A stretch of 64,000 nt of DNA, from positions 372,001-436,000 of the forward strand of contig DIYH01000035.1 in assembly GCA_002435755.1 (NCBI GenBank). The letters run 5' to 3'. Made by a program: the position numbers and the translations under genes. Origin of the DNA: Flammeovirgaceae bacterium UBA6059 (GTDB taxonomy: Bacteria > Bacteroidota > Bacteroidia > Cytophagales > Cyclobacteriaceae). The notes under the pieces were generated by a model. It did not search any database, had not been told where the DNA came from, and saw nothing but the letters and a program-made list of their open reading frames with translations. Positions 16,591 to 24,925 of the stretch are shown piece after piece (position 1 is the stretch's first letter; every line of letters starts with the position of its first letter).

Positions 16591-17619
16591 TCAGAAATGT
16601 ACCCAGCCCTGAGCTTTCAAATTGACTGTGGTACCGCTCTTAGTGATCAATAGCCTTCCATCTTCTTCATTTTGTACAAAACCTATCATTGTGATGTCAT
16701 GATGGTTTTTCACTTTGTCTGCATCTGACTCGGATATTGTGAACAGCAACTCATAATCCTCCCCACCGTTGAGCACGCATGTGATCGGGTCAAAGTTCAG
16801 CTCCACAGCAGTGTCGTAGGTTGTTGTGGAGATAGGCAGTTTGTCTTCATAGATACGTACACCTACTTTACTCTGCTTGCAGATATGAAAAAGGTCAGAA
16901 GCTAACCCATCAGACACATCGATCATTGCAGTAGGTTGTATATCCAAAGCCTTGAGTTCATGGACGATATCTGTGCGAGCCTCTGTCTTTAGCTGGCGTT
17001 TGACTACATAGTCATAGTCCTCCAGCTTCGGCTGCATATCAGGATTAGACATAAATACTTGCTTCTCGCGTTCCAGTACCTGCAATCCTACATAAGCACC
17101 TCCCAGGTCCCCACTTACACATATGATATCATGATGCTGCGCCCCATACCGATACGTGACGGCATCTTTAGTCACTGTTCCTACTGCAGTGACAGAAATG
17201 ATCAATCCGCTAGGAGAGCTCGTCGTATCACCACCTACAAGATCGACTCCAAACGCCTCACAAGCATGTCTGATTCCTTCATAGAGCATGTCTACAGCCT
17301 CTACCGAGAATCTATTGCTCAGCCCAATACTGACAGTTACCTGACTCGGAATGGCATTCATAGCAGCAATATCAGAGACATTAACAGCTACCGCTTTATA
17401 GCCCAGGTGAGCCAACGGCATGTAGGAGAGATCAAAATGCACTCCCTCGATCAGCATGTCCGTTGACACTACCGTAAAATGGTCACCAGAGCTAATGACT
17501 GCCGCATCATCTCCTATCCCGACCTTCGTAGAACTCTGCTTATTGACGAACGGCTCACTGATCCGATCTATTAGTCCAAACTCCCCAAGCTCACCTATTT
17601 CCGTCCTTTTCTCTGACAT
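16591..17619 (-). CDS. thiL: Thiamine-monophosphate kinase
   Basis: The protein has 342 residues, the usual ThiL length. Recognisable elements are the N-terminal GELGEFGLIDRI, the metal- and ATP-binding VGIGDDAAVI, the substrate segment STDMLIEGVHFDLSYM, KAVAVNVSDIAAMNA, LVGGDTTSS and the C-terminal GGEDYELLFTI. ThiL phosphorylates thiamine monophosphate to the active cofactor thiamine diphosphate in the cytosol. It starts three bases after the epimerase gene, so the two are probably one transcript. No TPP riboswitch was seen upstream. Confidence 0.95.
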   Translation of the reverse strand: MSEKRTEIGELGEFGLIDRISEPFVNKQSSTKVGIGDDAAVISSGDHFTVVSTDMLIEGVHFDLSYMPLAHLGYKAVAVNVSDIAAMNAIPSQVTVSIGLSNRFSVEAVDMLYEGIRHACEAFGVDLVGGDTTSSPSGLIISVTAVGTVTKDAVTYRYGAQHHDIICVSGDLGGAYVGLQVLEREKQVFMSNPDMQPKLEDYDYVVKRQLKTEARTDIVHELKALDIQPTAMIDVSDGLASDLFHICKQSKVGVRIYEDKLPISTTTYDTAVELNFDPITCVLNGGEDYELLFTISESDADKVKNHHDITMIGFVQNEEDGRLLITKSGTTVNLKAQGWVHF

Positions 17620-17622
17620 GTA

Positions 17623-18027
17623 TTATGATTTTATCTCCTGGCACAGCTCCACCAAAACGCCATTGGCCGATTTGGGGTGCAGGAAGCAGACCAGTTTATT
17701 GTCGGCACCTTTCTTTGGTTTATCGTTCAAAACTATAAAACCTTCCGATCTCATACGATCCATCTCCTCATAAATGTCCTCTACTTCAAAAGCAAGATGG
17801 TGGATACCTTCACCCTTCTTAGCGACATATTTCGCGATAGCACTGTCTTCCTTTGTCGCCTCTAGCAGCTCTATCTTAGTCTCACCAACCTGGAAAAAAG
17901 AGGTGCTGACACCTTCACTCTCTACGGTTTCTACTTTATAATTCTCCTTACCAAAGAGCTTCTCAAAGAGTGCGTTAGAGTCTTCAAGTGATTTTACAGC
18001 AATTCCAATATGTTCTAATTTCTTCAT
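17623..18027 (-). CDS. mce: Methylmalonyl-CoA epimerase
   Basis: A 134-residue protein of the vicinal oxygen chelate fold. The N-terminal KLEHIGIAVKSLEDSNALFEKLFG carries the first metal histidine. GEGIHHLAFEVEDIYEEMDRM carries the second, and the C-terminal part FLHPKSANGVLVELCQE supplies the final glutamate. It interconverts the (S) and (R) forms of methylmalonyl-CoA between propionyl-CoA carboxylase and methylmalonyl-CoA mutase. Both mutase subunits (34520-38387) and the MeaB chaperone (61968-62972) are also present in the window. It precedes thiL with a three-base gap. Confidence 0.93.
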   Translation of the reverse strand: MKKLEHIGIAVKSLEDSNALFEKLFGKENYKVETVESEGVSTSFFQVGETKIELLEATKEDSAIAKYVAKKGEGIHHLAFEVEDIYEEMDRMRSEGFIVLNDKPKKGADNKLVCFLHPKSANGVLVELCQEIKS

Positions 18028-18086
18028 TGTGTATATGCTTTTAGTCTGTCTTTCAATTAATTGTGGTCGAGGAAACTTTTCAATCT

Positions 18087-18118
18087 TTTGTTAAGTTTCA
18101 CTTTGTAATCGAACTTTG
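18087..18118 (+). promoter_or_regulatory. Candidate promoter for the gene at 18142
   Basis: TTTG at 18087-18090 and, after 20 bases, GAACTTTG at 18111-18118, one mismatch from TAnnTTTG. The start codon follows 24 bases later. Confidence 0.4.
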
Positions 18119-18141
18119 CGCCAAGTTAAGGAAAGACATCT

Positions 18142-18549
18142 ATGGATTTAATGACGGAAGTCCACATAGAAGCTGCTAAAATTCAGAATGAGATCATCAA
18201 TTTTCTAGGTCTGAAAAATGATGAGCTTGTATTCGAATATGCTACTCATGAAGGTAAGGCGAAGCTGGACCTGATTACCATTAATCCGCGTCATAGTCAG
18301 TCGTTCCTGTTTCGATCAGAGGTTGGTCATGACAAAGTAGACGCACTTAAGAAAATGCTCGATTACGTGCACAACTACCGTGACAAAGAGGGTAGCTATA
18401 CTGTGCAGTGGATGGTCAAAGGCCTTGGCGAACTAGAGACTTCATATTTCAGGGCTAAGAATATTTATGATGCCTTGGATAAATTGTATTACGGTAGGGA
18501 TATGAATACCATCACAGTTTTTAGTGTTGTACTCAACCCCATTGCTTAA
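18142..18549 (+). CDS. Conserved protein of unknown function
   Basis: A soluble 135-residue protein without signal or membrane segment. It is predicted alpha-beta, with long helices (TEVHIEAAKIQNEIINFLGL, DKVDALKKMLDYVHNYRDKE) and a central strand pair (KLDLITINP, YTVQWMVKG). I do not recognise a named domain and no catalytic motif stands out. It precedes an IscA/SufA-type protein by 11 bases on the same strand and has a plausible promoter of its own, so it may be expressed with the iron-sulfur protein, but a functional link is not shown. Confidence 0.78.
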   Translation: MDLMTEVHIEAAKIQNEIINFLGLKNDELVFEYATHEGKAKLDLITINPRHSQSFLFRSEVGHDKVDALKKMLDYVHNYRDKEGSYTVQWMVKGLGELETSYFRAKNIYDALDKLYYGRDMNTITVFSVVLNPIA

Positions 18550-18560
18550 TTGAAAGATAT

Positions 18561-18887
18561 ATGATTAGCGTAACGGATAAAGCAAAAACCAGAATAACTG
18601 AGCTCAGAGAAGAGGAAGGACATACACCGGATTTCAACATACGCGTGATGGTCAAGGGAGGTGGGTGCTCCGGACTCATGTATGATCTCGACTTTGATAA
18701 TGCCATCAAGGATACAGATGATGTATTTGAAGATAAGGGCGTGAAAATTATCGTAGACCGCAAGAGCTTACTGTATCTGCTCGGAACGACTTTAGACTTC
18801 AGTGATGGACTCAATGGCAAGGGTTTTCAATTCATCAACCCAAATGCCTCGCGTACTTGTGGCTGTGGCGAAAGCTTTGCAGTCTAA
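18561..18887 (+). CDS. IscA/SufA/ErpA-type iron-sulfur cluster carrier
   Basis: A protein of 108 residues with the complete A-type carrier pattern: VTDKAKTRITELREEEG at the N-terminus, the first cluster cysteine in VMVKGGGCSGLMYDLDF, and the C-terminal pair in ASRTCGCGESF. A-type carriers receive [2Fe-2S] or [4Fe-4S] clusters from the scaffold and pass them to apo-enzymes. No other Suf or Isc gene is nearby, so it is more likely a stand-alone carrier than part of a suf operon. The exact subgroup (SufA, IscA or ErpA) cannot be told from this alone. Confidence 0.93.
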   Translation: MISVTDKAKTRITELREEEGHTPDFNIRVMVKGGGCSGLMYDLDFDNAIKDTDDVFEDKGVKIIVDRKSLLYLLGTTLDFSDGLNGKGFQFINPNASRTCGCGESFAV

Positions 18888-18990
18888 AGGCCTTTTTGAC
18901 TTTCTGGAACTGTAATTTCAAAAACTGGGATGCTCTGACAACCAGCTTTTCGGTAGTACCCAAAGATTTTCCAATAGGTATTAATGCCAG

Positions 18991-19013
18991 TATACAGTGT
19001 CGGTAACTGTATA
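18991..19013. repeat. Perfect inverted repeat, 8-base arms
   Basis: TATACAGT (18991-18998) and ACTGTATA (19006-19013) are perfect reverse complements around a 7-base loop. It lies in the leader region of the membrane protein/histidine kinase pair. No U tract follows on the plus strand, so a terminator is unlikely. It could be an operator or an RNA hairpin. Confidence 0.6.
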
Positions 19014-19081
19014 GAGACTACTATTCTAAACAGTCTGGATTAGATTTAAGGATGCAACTCCGGCAGGTTTTGCCAAACCCG

Positions 19082-19106
19082 CTTATTAAACTCTTTCTTT
19101 AATAAG
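19082..19106. repeat. Perfect inverted repeat, 9-base arms
   Basis: CTTATTAAA (19082-19090) and TTTAATAAG (19098-19106) are perfect reverse complements around a 7-base spacer, 45 bases before the ATG at 19152. The loop length equals that of the repeat at 18991, although the arm sequences differ. Likely an operator or a leader hairpin. Confidence 0.6.
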
Positions 19107-19151
19107 TGGTAATCACTAATTTCAACTCTAACTTAAAATATCCTAACAGCT

Positions 19152-19547
19152 ATGATCTCGAGACGATTACTAACTATTGCTTTACTTACAGTATGTACTA
19201 TCCCAGCCTACAGCATGGGAGATACTGAGAGTGCTACGGCTTTCAATGCCGTTATGGGCCTTCTCGAACTCCCCTTTCTCGGTATTGCCCTTGTATTTAG
19301 CTTTCTCAACGCCCAGGCCCTCAAAGGAGGTAAGTTCGGCAAGGGTATGAGTTATCTCGCTTGGGGTTTTATGGTTATGGCGGTGGGCCATTTACACATG
19401 CAATTGGACTATCATTTCGGAATAAACATTTTCAACTCACTATTAGGCGTGACTGGTGGCCAGGTGGCTTGGTTTTTGGCATTGGTAGTAACCTGGGGTC
19501 TGTCCGGATTAGGTTTTTACCAAATCTGGAAGGTCAGTAAAAGCTAA
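19152..19547 (+). CDS. Small multi-pass membrane protein coupled to a histidine kinase
   Basis: A protein of 131 residues with an N-terminal signal-like helix (RRLLTIALLTVCTIPAYS) and three further hydrophobic segments: FNAVMGLLELPFLGIALVFSF, GMSYLAWGFMVMAVGHLHM and GGQVAWFLALVVTWGLSG. The third region carries His residues in VGHLHMQLDYHFG that could bind metal or haem, although this is only a suggestion. I do not recognise the family. The next gene, a hybrid histidine kinase with no membrane helix of its own, starts two bases after this stop codon. This spacing suggests that the membrane protein is its sensory or anchoring subunit. Confidence 0.78.
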   Translation: MISRRLLTIALLTVCTIPAYSMGDTESATAFNAVMGLLELPFLGIALVFSFLNAQALKGGKFGKGMSYLAWGFMVMAVGHLHMQLDYHFGINIFNSLLGVTGGQVAWFLALVVTWGLSGLGFYQIWKVSKS

Positions 19548-19548
19548 G

Positions 19549-21909
19549 GTGAAACGGCTACTCAGACGACTATTTGATAAACCCACAGAGCAAAGGCCTG
19601 CAGTCAAGCGCGAGCTGGAAGAGTTTGTTTCCTACGTCAAATCCGAAATATCGGAAGAGGATTGGTCGCTTAGTTTAAGACAGAAGATCCAGACTTTTGA
19701 ACGCCTTAGCCAGGATCTTAAAGTTGAGAGTCTTCCTGGAGTCTATCTCCTATTTGAAAAGTCAAGTTTAAGTTCAAAAAGAGGAACAAAGAGGGACTGG
19801 CGTGTCATGCGTCGCGAGTTCAAGTCGATGTTTCCTGCACTTGCAGGAACTCGATATTTCCAGATTGTATTCGTCGATAAGCACGAGCAAGAAAAAGAGC
19901 TTTCCCAGCTTCTAATAAGACCCGTTGAAAAGAAATCCACGGAGATAGTCGGTGATTCTCAAAGTGAGATTTTTCAAAACTTTGACTATCAGGTCAAGAA
20001 AGCATTCGAGCAATTTAACTACGGTCAGCTATCACGGATCGACCTGCAAAGTACGATCAAGTACGAGTTCACCAACCTCACCAACAATCTGTCAGAAATA
20101 CTTGGAGAACGTAAAGTAGCCGACTGGATCCAGGCTTCTTATCAGCACCTCACAGACAACTTCAAGTTTCTTGACACCTTCTCTTTTCTGGTAGCCCTAC
20201 TACCAGAGTCCATACTAGATGAGCAACAGCTCAGTTTGCTCAGTCGGACCCAGATAGAAAACGTCCTTATCGACAAGACGGAAAAACTGGAACAAATCAA
20301 CAATCGTCTCAGGACAGAGATCGAGGAAAAAGAAGAAGTAAGACAGGAACTCAACGAAAACGCACAAAGGCTGAATAAAATCATCGAAAGTGCGATGGAT
20401 GCTGTGGTACTCATGGATGAGCAAGGCAAAGTGGTCTTCTGGAATAGTCAGGCTGAGGAAATATTTGGATGGAAAGCCGAGGAAGTAGTAGGCAAAAAAC
20501 TTTCATCTTTCATCATCCCTAAGGCTAAAGTGGAAGCGCACGAAAAGGGGCTGAAAAACCATCTTGCGACAGGAAGGAGCAAACTGCTAAATCATCGTAT
20601 TGAAGAAATAGGAACTACAAAGAATGGTCAGGAGATCCCGCTGGAACTGTCCATTGTATCCAACAAGCTTGGCGAGTCGAAGATATTCACAGCATTTATA
20701 AGGGATATTTCCGAAAGGAAGAAGTATGAACAAAATCTTATGGACGCCCGGGACAATGCCGAGCGTGCTTCCAGAGCAAAGGCTGAATTTCTTTCGACGA
20801 TGAGCCATGAGATACGGACCCCAATGAATGGGTTGGTCGGCACCATAGAACTTCTACTCACTGAGAGCCCTAGAGAAGATCAAATAGAGTCACTCAACCT
20901 TATGAAGCACTCTACCGATAATCTGCTGGTCATACTCAATGATATACTCGACTTCTCTAAGATCGAAGACGGGCATGTGGAGTTTGATTCTCGGGAGTTT
21001 TCCATAGCCGAAGTATGTGCACGGATCATCTCGACTTACAAACCTTCAGCTCAGGACAAAGGCATTAAGCTTTTTCTCAAAAGTGACAATACGGAATATA
21101 GTAAACATCTCGGCGATCCTGTAAGACTCAGCCAAATCCTAAACAACCTAATCAGTAATGCCATCAAGTTTACCCAGGAGGGAGAGGTCGAACTACGGGT
21201 AGAGGTAATAGGCTCATCAGAGCATCAATCGTCCTATCAGTTTACAGTAATAGATACAGGTATAGGCATCCCTAAGGAAAGCATTCGAGACATCTTTCAG
21301 CGCTTCACACAGTTGCGCAACGAACACGCAACCACAATAAAAAAAGGTACTGGATTAGGACTTGCTATTGCAAAAAACCTTCTTTTGCTACAGGGGAGTG
21401 ATCTTCAGGTGAAAAGTACATATGGTAAAGGATCTAAATTCTACTTTGAAATGACATTCGATAAAGTGACAAAAACCCAGTCTGATGACAAATTCCAACA
21501 AAAAGAAGAGCGTGATCTTAGCGGATTGAAGATCTTGCTTGTTGAGGATAATAAAGTCAATCAAATCGTAGCTGCTAAATTTTTATCTAAGTGGAATTGT
21601 GCTGTCAGCTATGCCAACAATGGACTAGAAGCAGTAGAAGCCGTTCGGGGCGATAATTTTGATCTAGTGCTGATGGATTTGCAAATGCCAGTCATGGATG
21701 GCTATCAGGCAGCAGAAGCGATCCGTAAAATGGATGGTGCCTATTTCAAAGAGGTCCCCATCATTGCCTTAACGGCGGATGTACTTCCAGAAATTAAACA
21801 AAAAGTACAAGAGTCTCAGATGAATGACTTCATGCCCAAACCTTTCGATCCCGAGAAGCTGTACTTTACCATCACTTCTCACCTCAAATTTTTTAAAGTA
21901 AGCAAATAG
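19549..21909 (+). CDS. Soluble hybrid sensor histidine kinase (PAS, HisKA, HATPase, receiver)
   Basis: A 786-residue protein starting at a GTG two bases after the preceding stop. Residues 1-230 form an unrecognised N-terminal region, followed by a coiled coil (about 235-280), a PAS domain (about 285-395, MDAVVLMDEQGKVVFWNSQAEEIFGW), HisKA with His420 in MSHEIRTP, a HATPase domain (NLISNAIKFTQEG, DTGIGIP, GTGLGLAI) and a receiver with Asp710 in LVLMDLQMP. No membrane segment is present, which is unusual for a hybrid kinase. It should autophosphorylate and pass phosphate to its own receiver. No HPt protein or DNA-binding response regulator lies nearby, so the output is unknown. Confidence 0.92.
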   Translation: MKRLLRRLFDKPTEQRPAVKRELEEFVSYVKSEISEEDWSLSLRQKIQTFERLSQDLKVESLPGVYLLFEKSSLSSKRGTKRDWRVMRREFKSMFPALAGTRYFQIVFVDKHEQEKELSQLLIRPVEKKSTEIVGDSQSEIFQNFDYQVKKAFEQFNYGQLSRIDLQSTIKYEFTNLTNNLSEILGERKVADWIQASYQHLTDNFKFLDTFSFLVALLPESILDEQQLSLLSRTQIENVLIDKTEKLEQINNRLRTEIEEKEEVRQELNENAQRLNKIIESAMDAVVLMDEQGKVVFWNSQAEEIFGWKAEEVVGKKLSSFIIPKAKVEAHEKGLKNHLATGRSKLLNHRIEEIGTTKNGQEIPLELSIVSNKLGESKIFTAFIRDISERKKYEQNLMDARDNAERASRAKAEFLSTMSHEIRTPMNGLVGTIELLLTESPREDQIESLNLMKHSTDNLLVILNDILDFSKIEDGHVEFDSREFSIAEVCARIISTYKPSAQDKGIKLFLKSDNTEYSKHLGDPVRLSQILNNLISNAIKFTQEGEVELRVEVIGSSEHQSSYQFTVIDTGIGIPKESIRDIFQRFTQLRNEHATTIKKGTGLGLAIAKNLLLLQGSDLQVKSTYGKGSKFYFEMTFDKVTKTQSDDKFQQKEERDLSGLKILLVEDNKVNQIVAAKFLSKWNCAVSYANNGLEAVEAVRGDNFDLVLMDLQMPVMDGYQAAEAIRKMDGAYFKEVPIIALTADVLPEIKQKVQESQMNDFMPKPFDPEKLYFTITSHLKFFKVSK

Positions 21910-21984
21910 ACTTGCTAACTGATTCAGGGCAACAAACCGAATCAATCACTAGTTTTAGATTTCAAACAACTTGATTATTGGCAT

Positions 21985-22896
21985 ATGGCCGAAACTACAT
22001 ACTGGACTGGATCGGAGAAGTATTTGTGCGACACAGCGCTTGCCCAGGCCTTTCACATGGCACGGGTATTGGGTATGCCGCTGCTCATAGAAGGAGAGCC
22101 AGGTACCGGCAAGACAGAACTGCCGCTGCACTATGCCAAAAACATGGGTCTTGATCTACATGTTTACCCCGTAGGGTCGAAAAGTACAGTCGATCAGTTT
22201 GTAGCCAAGTTTGATCATGTGAAATATCTACGCGACTCTCAAATAGAGATCCTCAATGCCCAGAGGGAAGAAAAAGGCCTGGACAGCCGATTATCTACAG
22301 GAGGACGTAATCCTGAAGTACTCGCAGACTATGTAGCCAAGGGCCCTGCCGCACTGGCTTACAGCAGTCCGAATTCAGTGCTGTTAATTGACGAAATTGA
22401 CAAGGCACCCAGGGAGTTCCCTAACGATTTGCTTTATGCTTTGAGCCATCGAAAGTTCATCATGCCAGAGTCAGGAGAAGTAGTGGAGATATCTGAGGAT
22501 GATATGCCAGCCATTGTCATCACCTCCAACAGAGAACAGGAGCTACCGACAGCATTTAAAGGCAGATGTATCTATCACTACATCGATTTTCCTGATAAGG
22601 AAGTAATGGCCAAAATCATCGAAAAGCATTATCCTGATATCGAGGACGATGTAGTCAATGTGGCCATGGATGTATTTTATCATCTCCGGAAGGTTGGCCT
22701 GGAGCGCGCTCCGACTACAAGAGAAATACTGAACTGGCTCAAGTACATCAAGCAATCTGCTTCAAAGGAAGCCATAGAAAAGATTGAACGGCTTGAAGGA
22801 CTTGGTGCCTTAATCAAAACCCAACCGGATATGGATAAGGTACAGCGTATGCTGCGGGTAGACCCCAATAACTTTACGGGACCAAGTCTCAACTAG
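21985..22896 (+). CDS. MoxR-family AAA+ ATPase
   Basis: A protein of 303 residues. Walker A is GEPGTGKTEL and Walker B is LLIDEIDKAP; sensor-type ITSNREQELP follows, and the C-terminal lid carries APTTREILNWL. These are MoxR-type features. MoxR ATPases act with von Willebrand A proteins as chaperones that activate or assemble metalloenzymes and other complexes. The VWA partner begins four bases downstream, so the pair is translated together. Which client they serve is not visible, since no oxidoreductase or transporter lies in the same operon. Confidence 0.92.
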   Translation: MAETTYWTGSEKYLCDTALAQAFHMARVLGMPLLIEGEPGTGKTELPLHYAKNMGLDLHVYPVGSKSTVDQFVAKFDHVKYLRDSQIEILNAQREEKGLDSRLSTGGRNPEVLADYVAKGPAALAYSSPNSVLLIDEIDKAPREFPNDLLYALSHRKFIMPESGEVVEISEDDMPAIVITSNREQELPTAFKGRCIYHYIDFPDKEVMAKIIEKHYPDIEDDVVNVAMDVFYHLRKVGLERAPTTREILNWLKYIKQSASKEAIEKIERLEGLGALIKTQPDMDKVQRMLRVDPNNFTGPSLN

Positions 22897-22900
22897 TGGT

Positions 22901-24235
22901 ATGTTGAGCTCACTCCCTTCCAGTTTTCGAGAATACGGCCTGTCTACGGATGTCAGAACGCTGCTATTGCTGAGAAAAGCGATAGATCGTGGACTGGTCA
23001 AAACCCTTGGGGATATGTACACAGTGCTCAGAGCTATCATTGTGAAAGAACCTGCCGATATGGGACCGTATACAAGGGCCTATTATCGTTACTTTTTAGA
23101 TATCGACATCCGACATGGTGAAAGCCTGGAAGATGCTATAGTGCGCTCTGAGACTTTCGAAAAATGGAAGACACAGTACCTGAAAGAGGAAGACGAGGAT
23201 GCGAACCTATCAGAAGAAGAGTTGGTCAATATTTTTTTGGACCAGGTACACCTCACACATTATGATATCAAAGAGGTAATCAATGGCAAGGAGATATTTG
23301 ACAATGACGATCCTGACCTTAAAGACAAGGAGGCCGAGGGTGAATATGATTTAAGTGAGCGTGAGGCACGAAAACTGGAAAAGATGGCAGACTATTCTGA
23401 CCTTTCCCTGAAAGAGCTTCTTGAACGGTTCGAAAAGATCAAAAACCAGCAAAAATCTCGTCATGAGGGTGGAAGTCACTGGATTGGCACAGGAGGTATT
23501 TCTCCCTTTGGACACGGCGGAGCTGCCAAAAATGGTATCCGTGTCGGTGGTTCGGGAGGTGGAAAAATGGCTCGGAAAGTAATTGGAGACCGCAACTACT
23601 ATCCGGTAGACAGAGATGCAACAATCAACGACAACAATGTAGATGCTGCCCTGGCAAGTATCAAAGGTGTCATTGAGGAGAGTGCTACCGAAAATCTCGA
23701 CATCCCTGTTACTATCAAGTCAGGTCTTAAGAGAGGCGGCCTTTTCCTACCGGAATTGAGCAGTGAGAAAAATGAAAAACTTCAGATCATAGTATTGATT
23801 GATAATGGTGGCTACTCCATGAGCCCTTTCGTCAAAACTGTACAGGAGCTATTCAGAAAGATGAAGACACGCTTTGCGCATGATCTAGAAGTGTTTTATT
23901 TCCACAACACGGTCTATGATGTGGTCTACAAGGATGCCCGACGCACTAAACCCTTTGAGATCAAGCGTCTATTGAAATACGACAAGCATTATCGAGTCTT
24001 TTTCATTGGGGATGCTGCCATGGCACCCTACGAATTGGATGGAGAGAGTATTCAAAGCCTTCAGGCCATCGTCAAAAAGTTCAAAAAAACAGTTTGGCTT
24101 AACCCCGAGCCTATTAAGTACTGGGGCTTCACCTACACTATCCAAATGGTACAACAGATCATGCCGATGTTCCCGCTGACCCCAAATGGCATAGAACGTG
24201 CTGTCCAGCACATGAATAAAAAGTCTGTGGTTTGA
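22901..24235 (+). CDS. VWA-domain (CoxE-like) partner of the MoxR ATPase
   Basis: The protein has 444 residues. The N-terminal half is helical and acidic (EEDEDANLSEEELVNIF, then KDKEAEGEYDLSEREARKLEKM). A glycine-rich linker (GTGGISPFGHGGAAKNG) leads to the VWA domain from about residue 285. The metal-binding MIDAS is degenerate: Asp301-N-G-G-Tyr305-Ser306 instead of DxSxS. Later features FYFHNTVYDVVY and VFFIGDAAMAP fit CoxE-like proteins, which commonly tolerate such changes. It should work with the MoxR ATPase encoded four bases upstream. A strong hairpin overlaps its stop codon. Confidence 0.88.
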   Translation: MLSSLPSSFREYGLSTDVRTLLLLRKAIDRGLVKTLGDMYTVLRAIIVKEPADMGPYTRAYYRYFLDIDIRHGESLEDAIVRSETFEKWKTQYLKEEDEDANLSEEELVNIFLDQVHLTHYDIKEVINGKEIFDNDDPDLKDKEAEGEYDLSEREARKLEKMADYSDLSLKELLERFEKIKNQQKSRHEGGSHWIGTGGISPFGHGGAAKNGIRVGGSGGGKMARKVIGDRNYYPVDRDATINDNNVDAALASIKGVIEESATENLDIPVTIKSGLKRGGLFLPELSSEKNEKLQIIVLIDNGGYSMSPFVKTVQELFRKMKTRFAHDLEVFYFHNTVYDVVYKDARRTKPFEIKRLLKYDKHYRVFFIGDAAMAPYELDGESIQSLQAIVKKFKKTVWLNPEPIKYWGFTYTIQMVQQIMPMFPLTPNGIERAVQHMNKKSVV

Positions 24236-24250
24236 TTCATCAAACCACAG
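24225..24250. repeat. 11-base perfect hairpin across the VWA gene stop codon
   Basis: CTGTGGTTTGA (24225-24235) pairs perfectly with TCAAACCACAG (24240-24250), leaving a four-base TTCA loop. The last codons and the TGA stop are inside the first arm. No T tract follows on the plus strand. On the minus strand the hairpin would be followed by ACTTTTTATTC. It could stabilise the transcript end, or act as a Rho-assisted terminator. Confidence 0.65.
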
Positions 24251-24370
24251 CATCGAAAATCTTCCCAATCCCAACTATTCAATAATTCACTCAAATAATC
24301 TCAAAAACCTCAGGCAACCTCTACTCAAAAGTGTGGGTTCTGCTCATGAAAGATTAAAAGAGATGAATCA

Positions 24371-24925
24371 TTGATCCTTGGAGAAGCAGAACTTGTTAGC
24401 GAATGCATAGCTGGTAAAAAGCATGCTCAAGCATTGCTTTTTGACAAGTATTATGAAGAGTGCTATGCCATTGCGATGCGCTATTTATCAGTGCATCAGG
24501 ATGCCCAAGATGTAGTAGTGAAGGCCTTCACTCGCATCTTCAACAACTTATCAAAGTTTGAACGCCGAGGTAATGGGAGTCTGGGACGGTGGATACGTAC
24601 CATTCTCATCAACGAAGCACTACGATTGCTGAGAAAGAGAAAGATCACTTATGATCTTGATGATAGTGACAACTATTTGGAGATCAAGAGCTCAGCAGCC
24701 GACGCTGTTCAGCAGATGAGCGCCGAGGATATCAGCCAGTTGATAGAAAAGCTGCCTACAGGCTATCGGACAGTCTTTAACCTATTCGCGGTAGAGGGTT
24801 ACTCGCATGCAGAGATAGCAGAGCTGCTGGGCATCACGGCGAGCACCTCCAAAACACAATTGAGAAAAGCACGGCATCATCTGATGTCTCAACTAAACAA
24901 AGAAGAAGCTTATGGAACCATCTGA
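24371..24925 (+). CDS. ECF-type RNA polymerase sigma-70 factor
   Basis: A 184-residue protein. No ATG fits, because the frame is closed by a stop at 24347. TTG at 24371 gives the usual family N-terminus and is preceded by AAAGAG. Sigma region 2 (about residues 20-90) has AQALLFDKYYEECYAIAMRYLSVHQDAQDVVVKAFTRIF. Region 4 (about 120-175) has KLPTGYRTVFNLFAVEGYSHAEIAELLGITASTSKTQLRKAR. ECF factors of this type are held by a membrane protein and respond to envelope conditions. The next gene overlaps by 14 bases and encodes a single-pass membrane protein that may play this part. Confidence 0.9.
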   Translation: MILGEAELVSECIAGKKHAQALLFDKYYEECYAIAMRYLSVHQDAQDVVVKAFTRIFNNLSKFERRGNGSLGRWIRTILINEALRLLRKRKITYDLDDSDNYLEIKSSAADAVQQMSAEDISQLIEKLPTGYRTVFNLFAVEGYSHAEIAELLGITASTSKTQLRKARHHLMSQLNKEEAYGTI

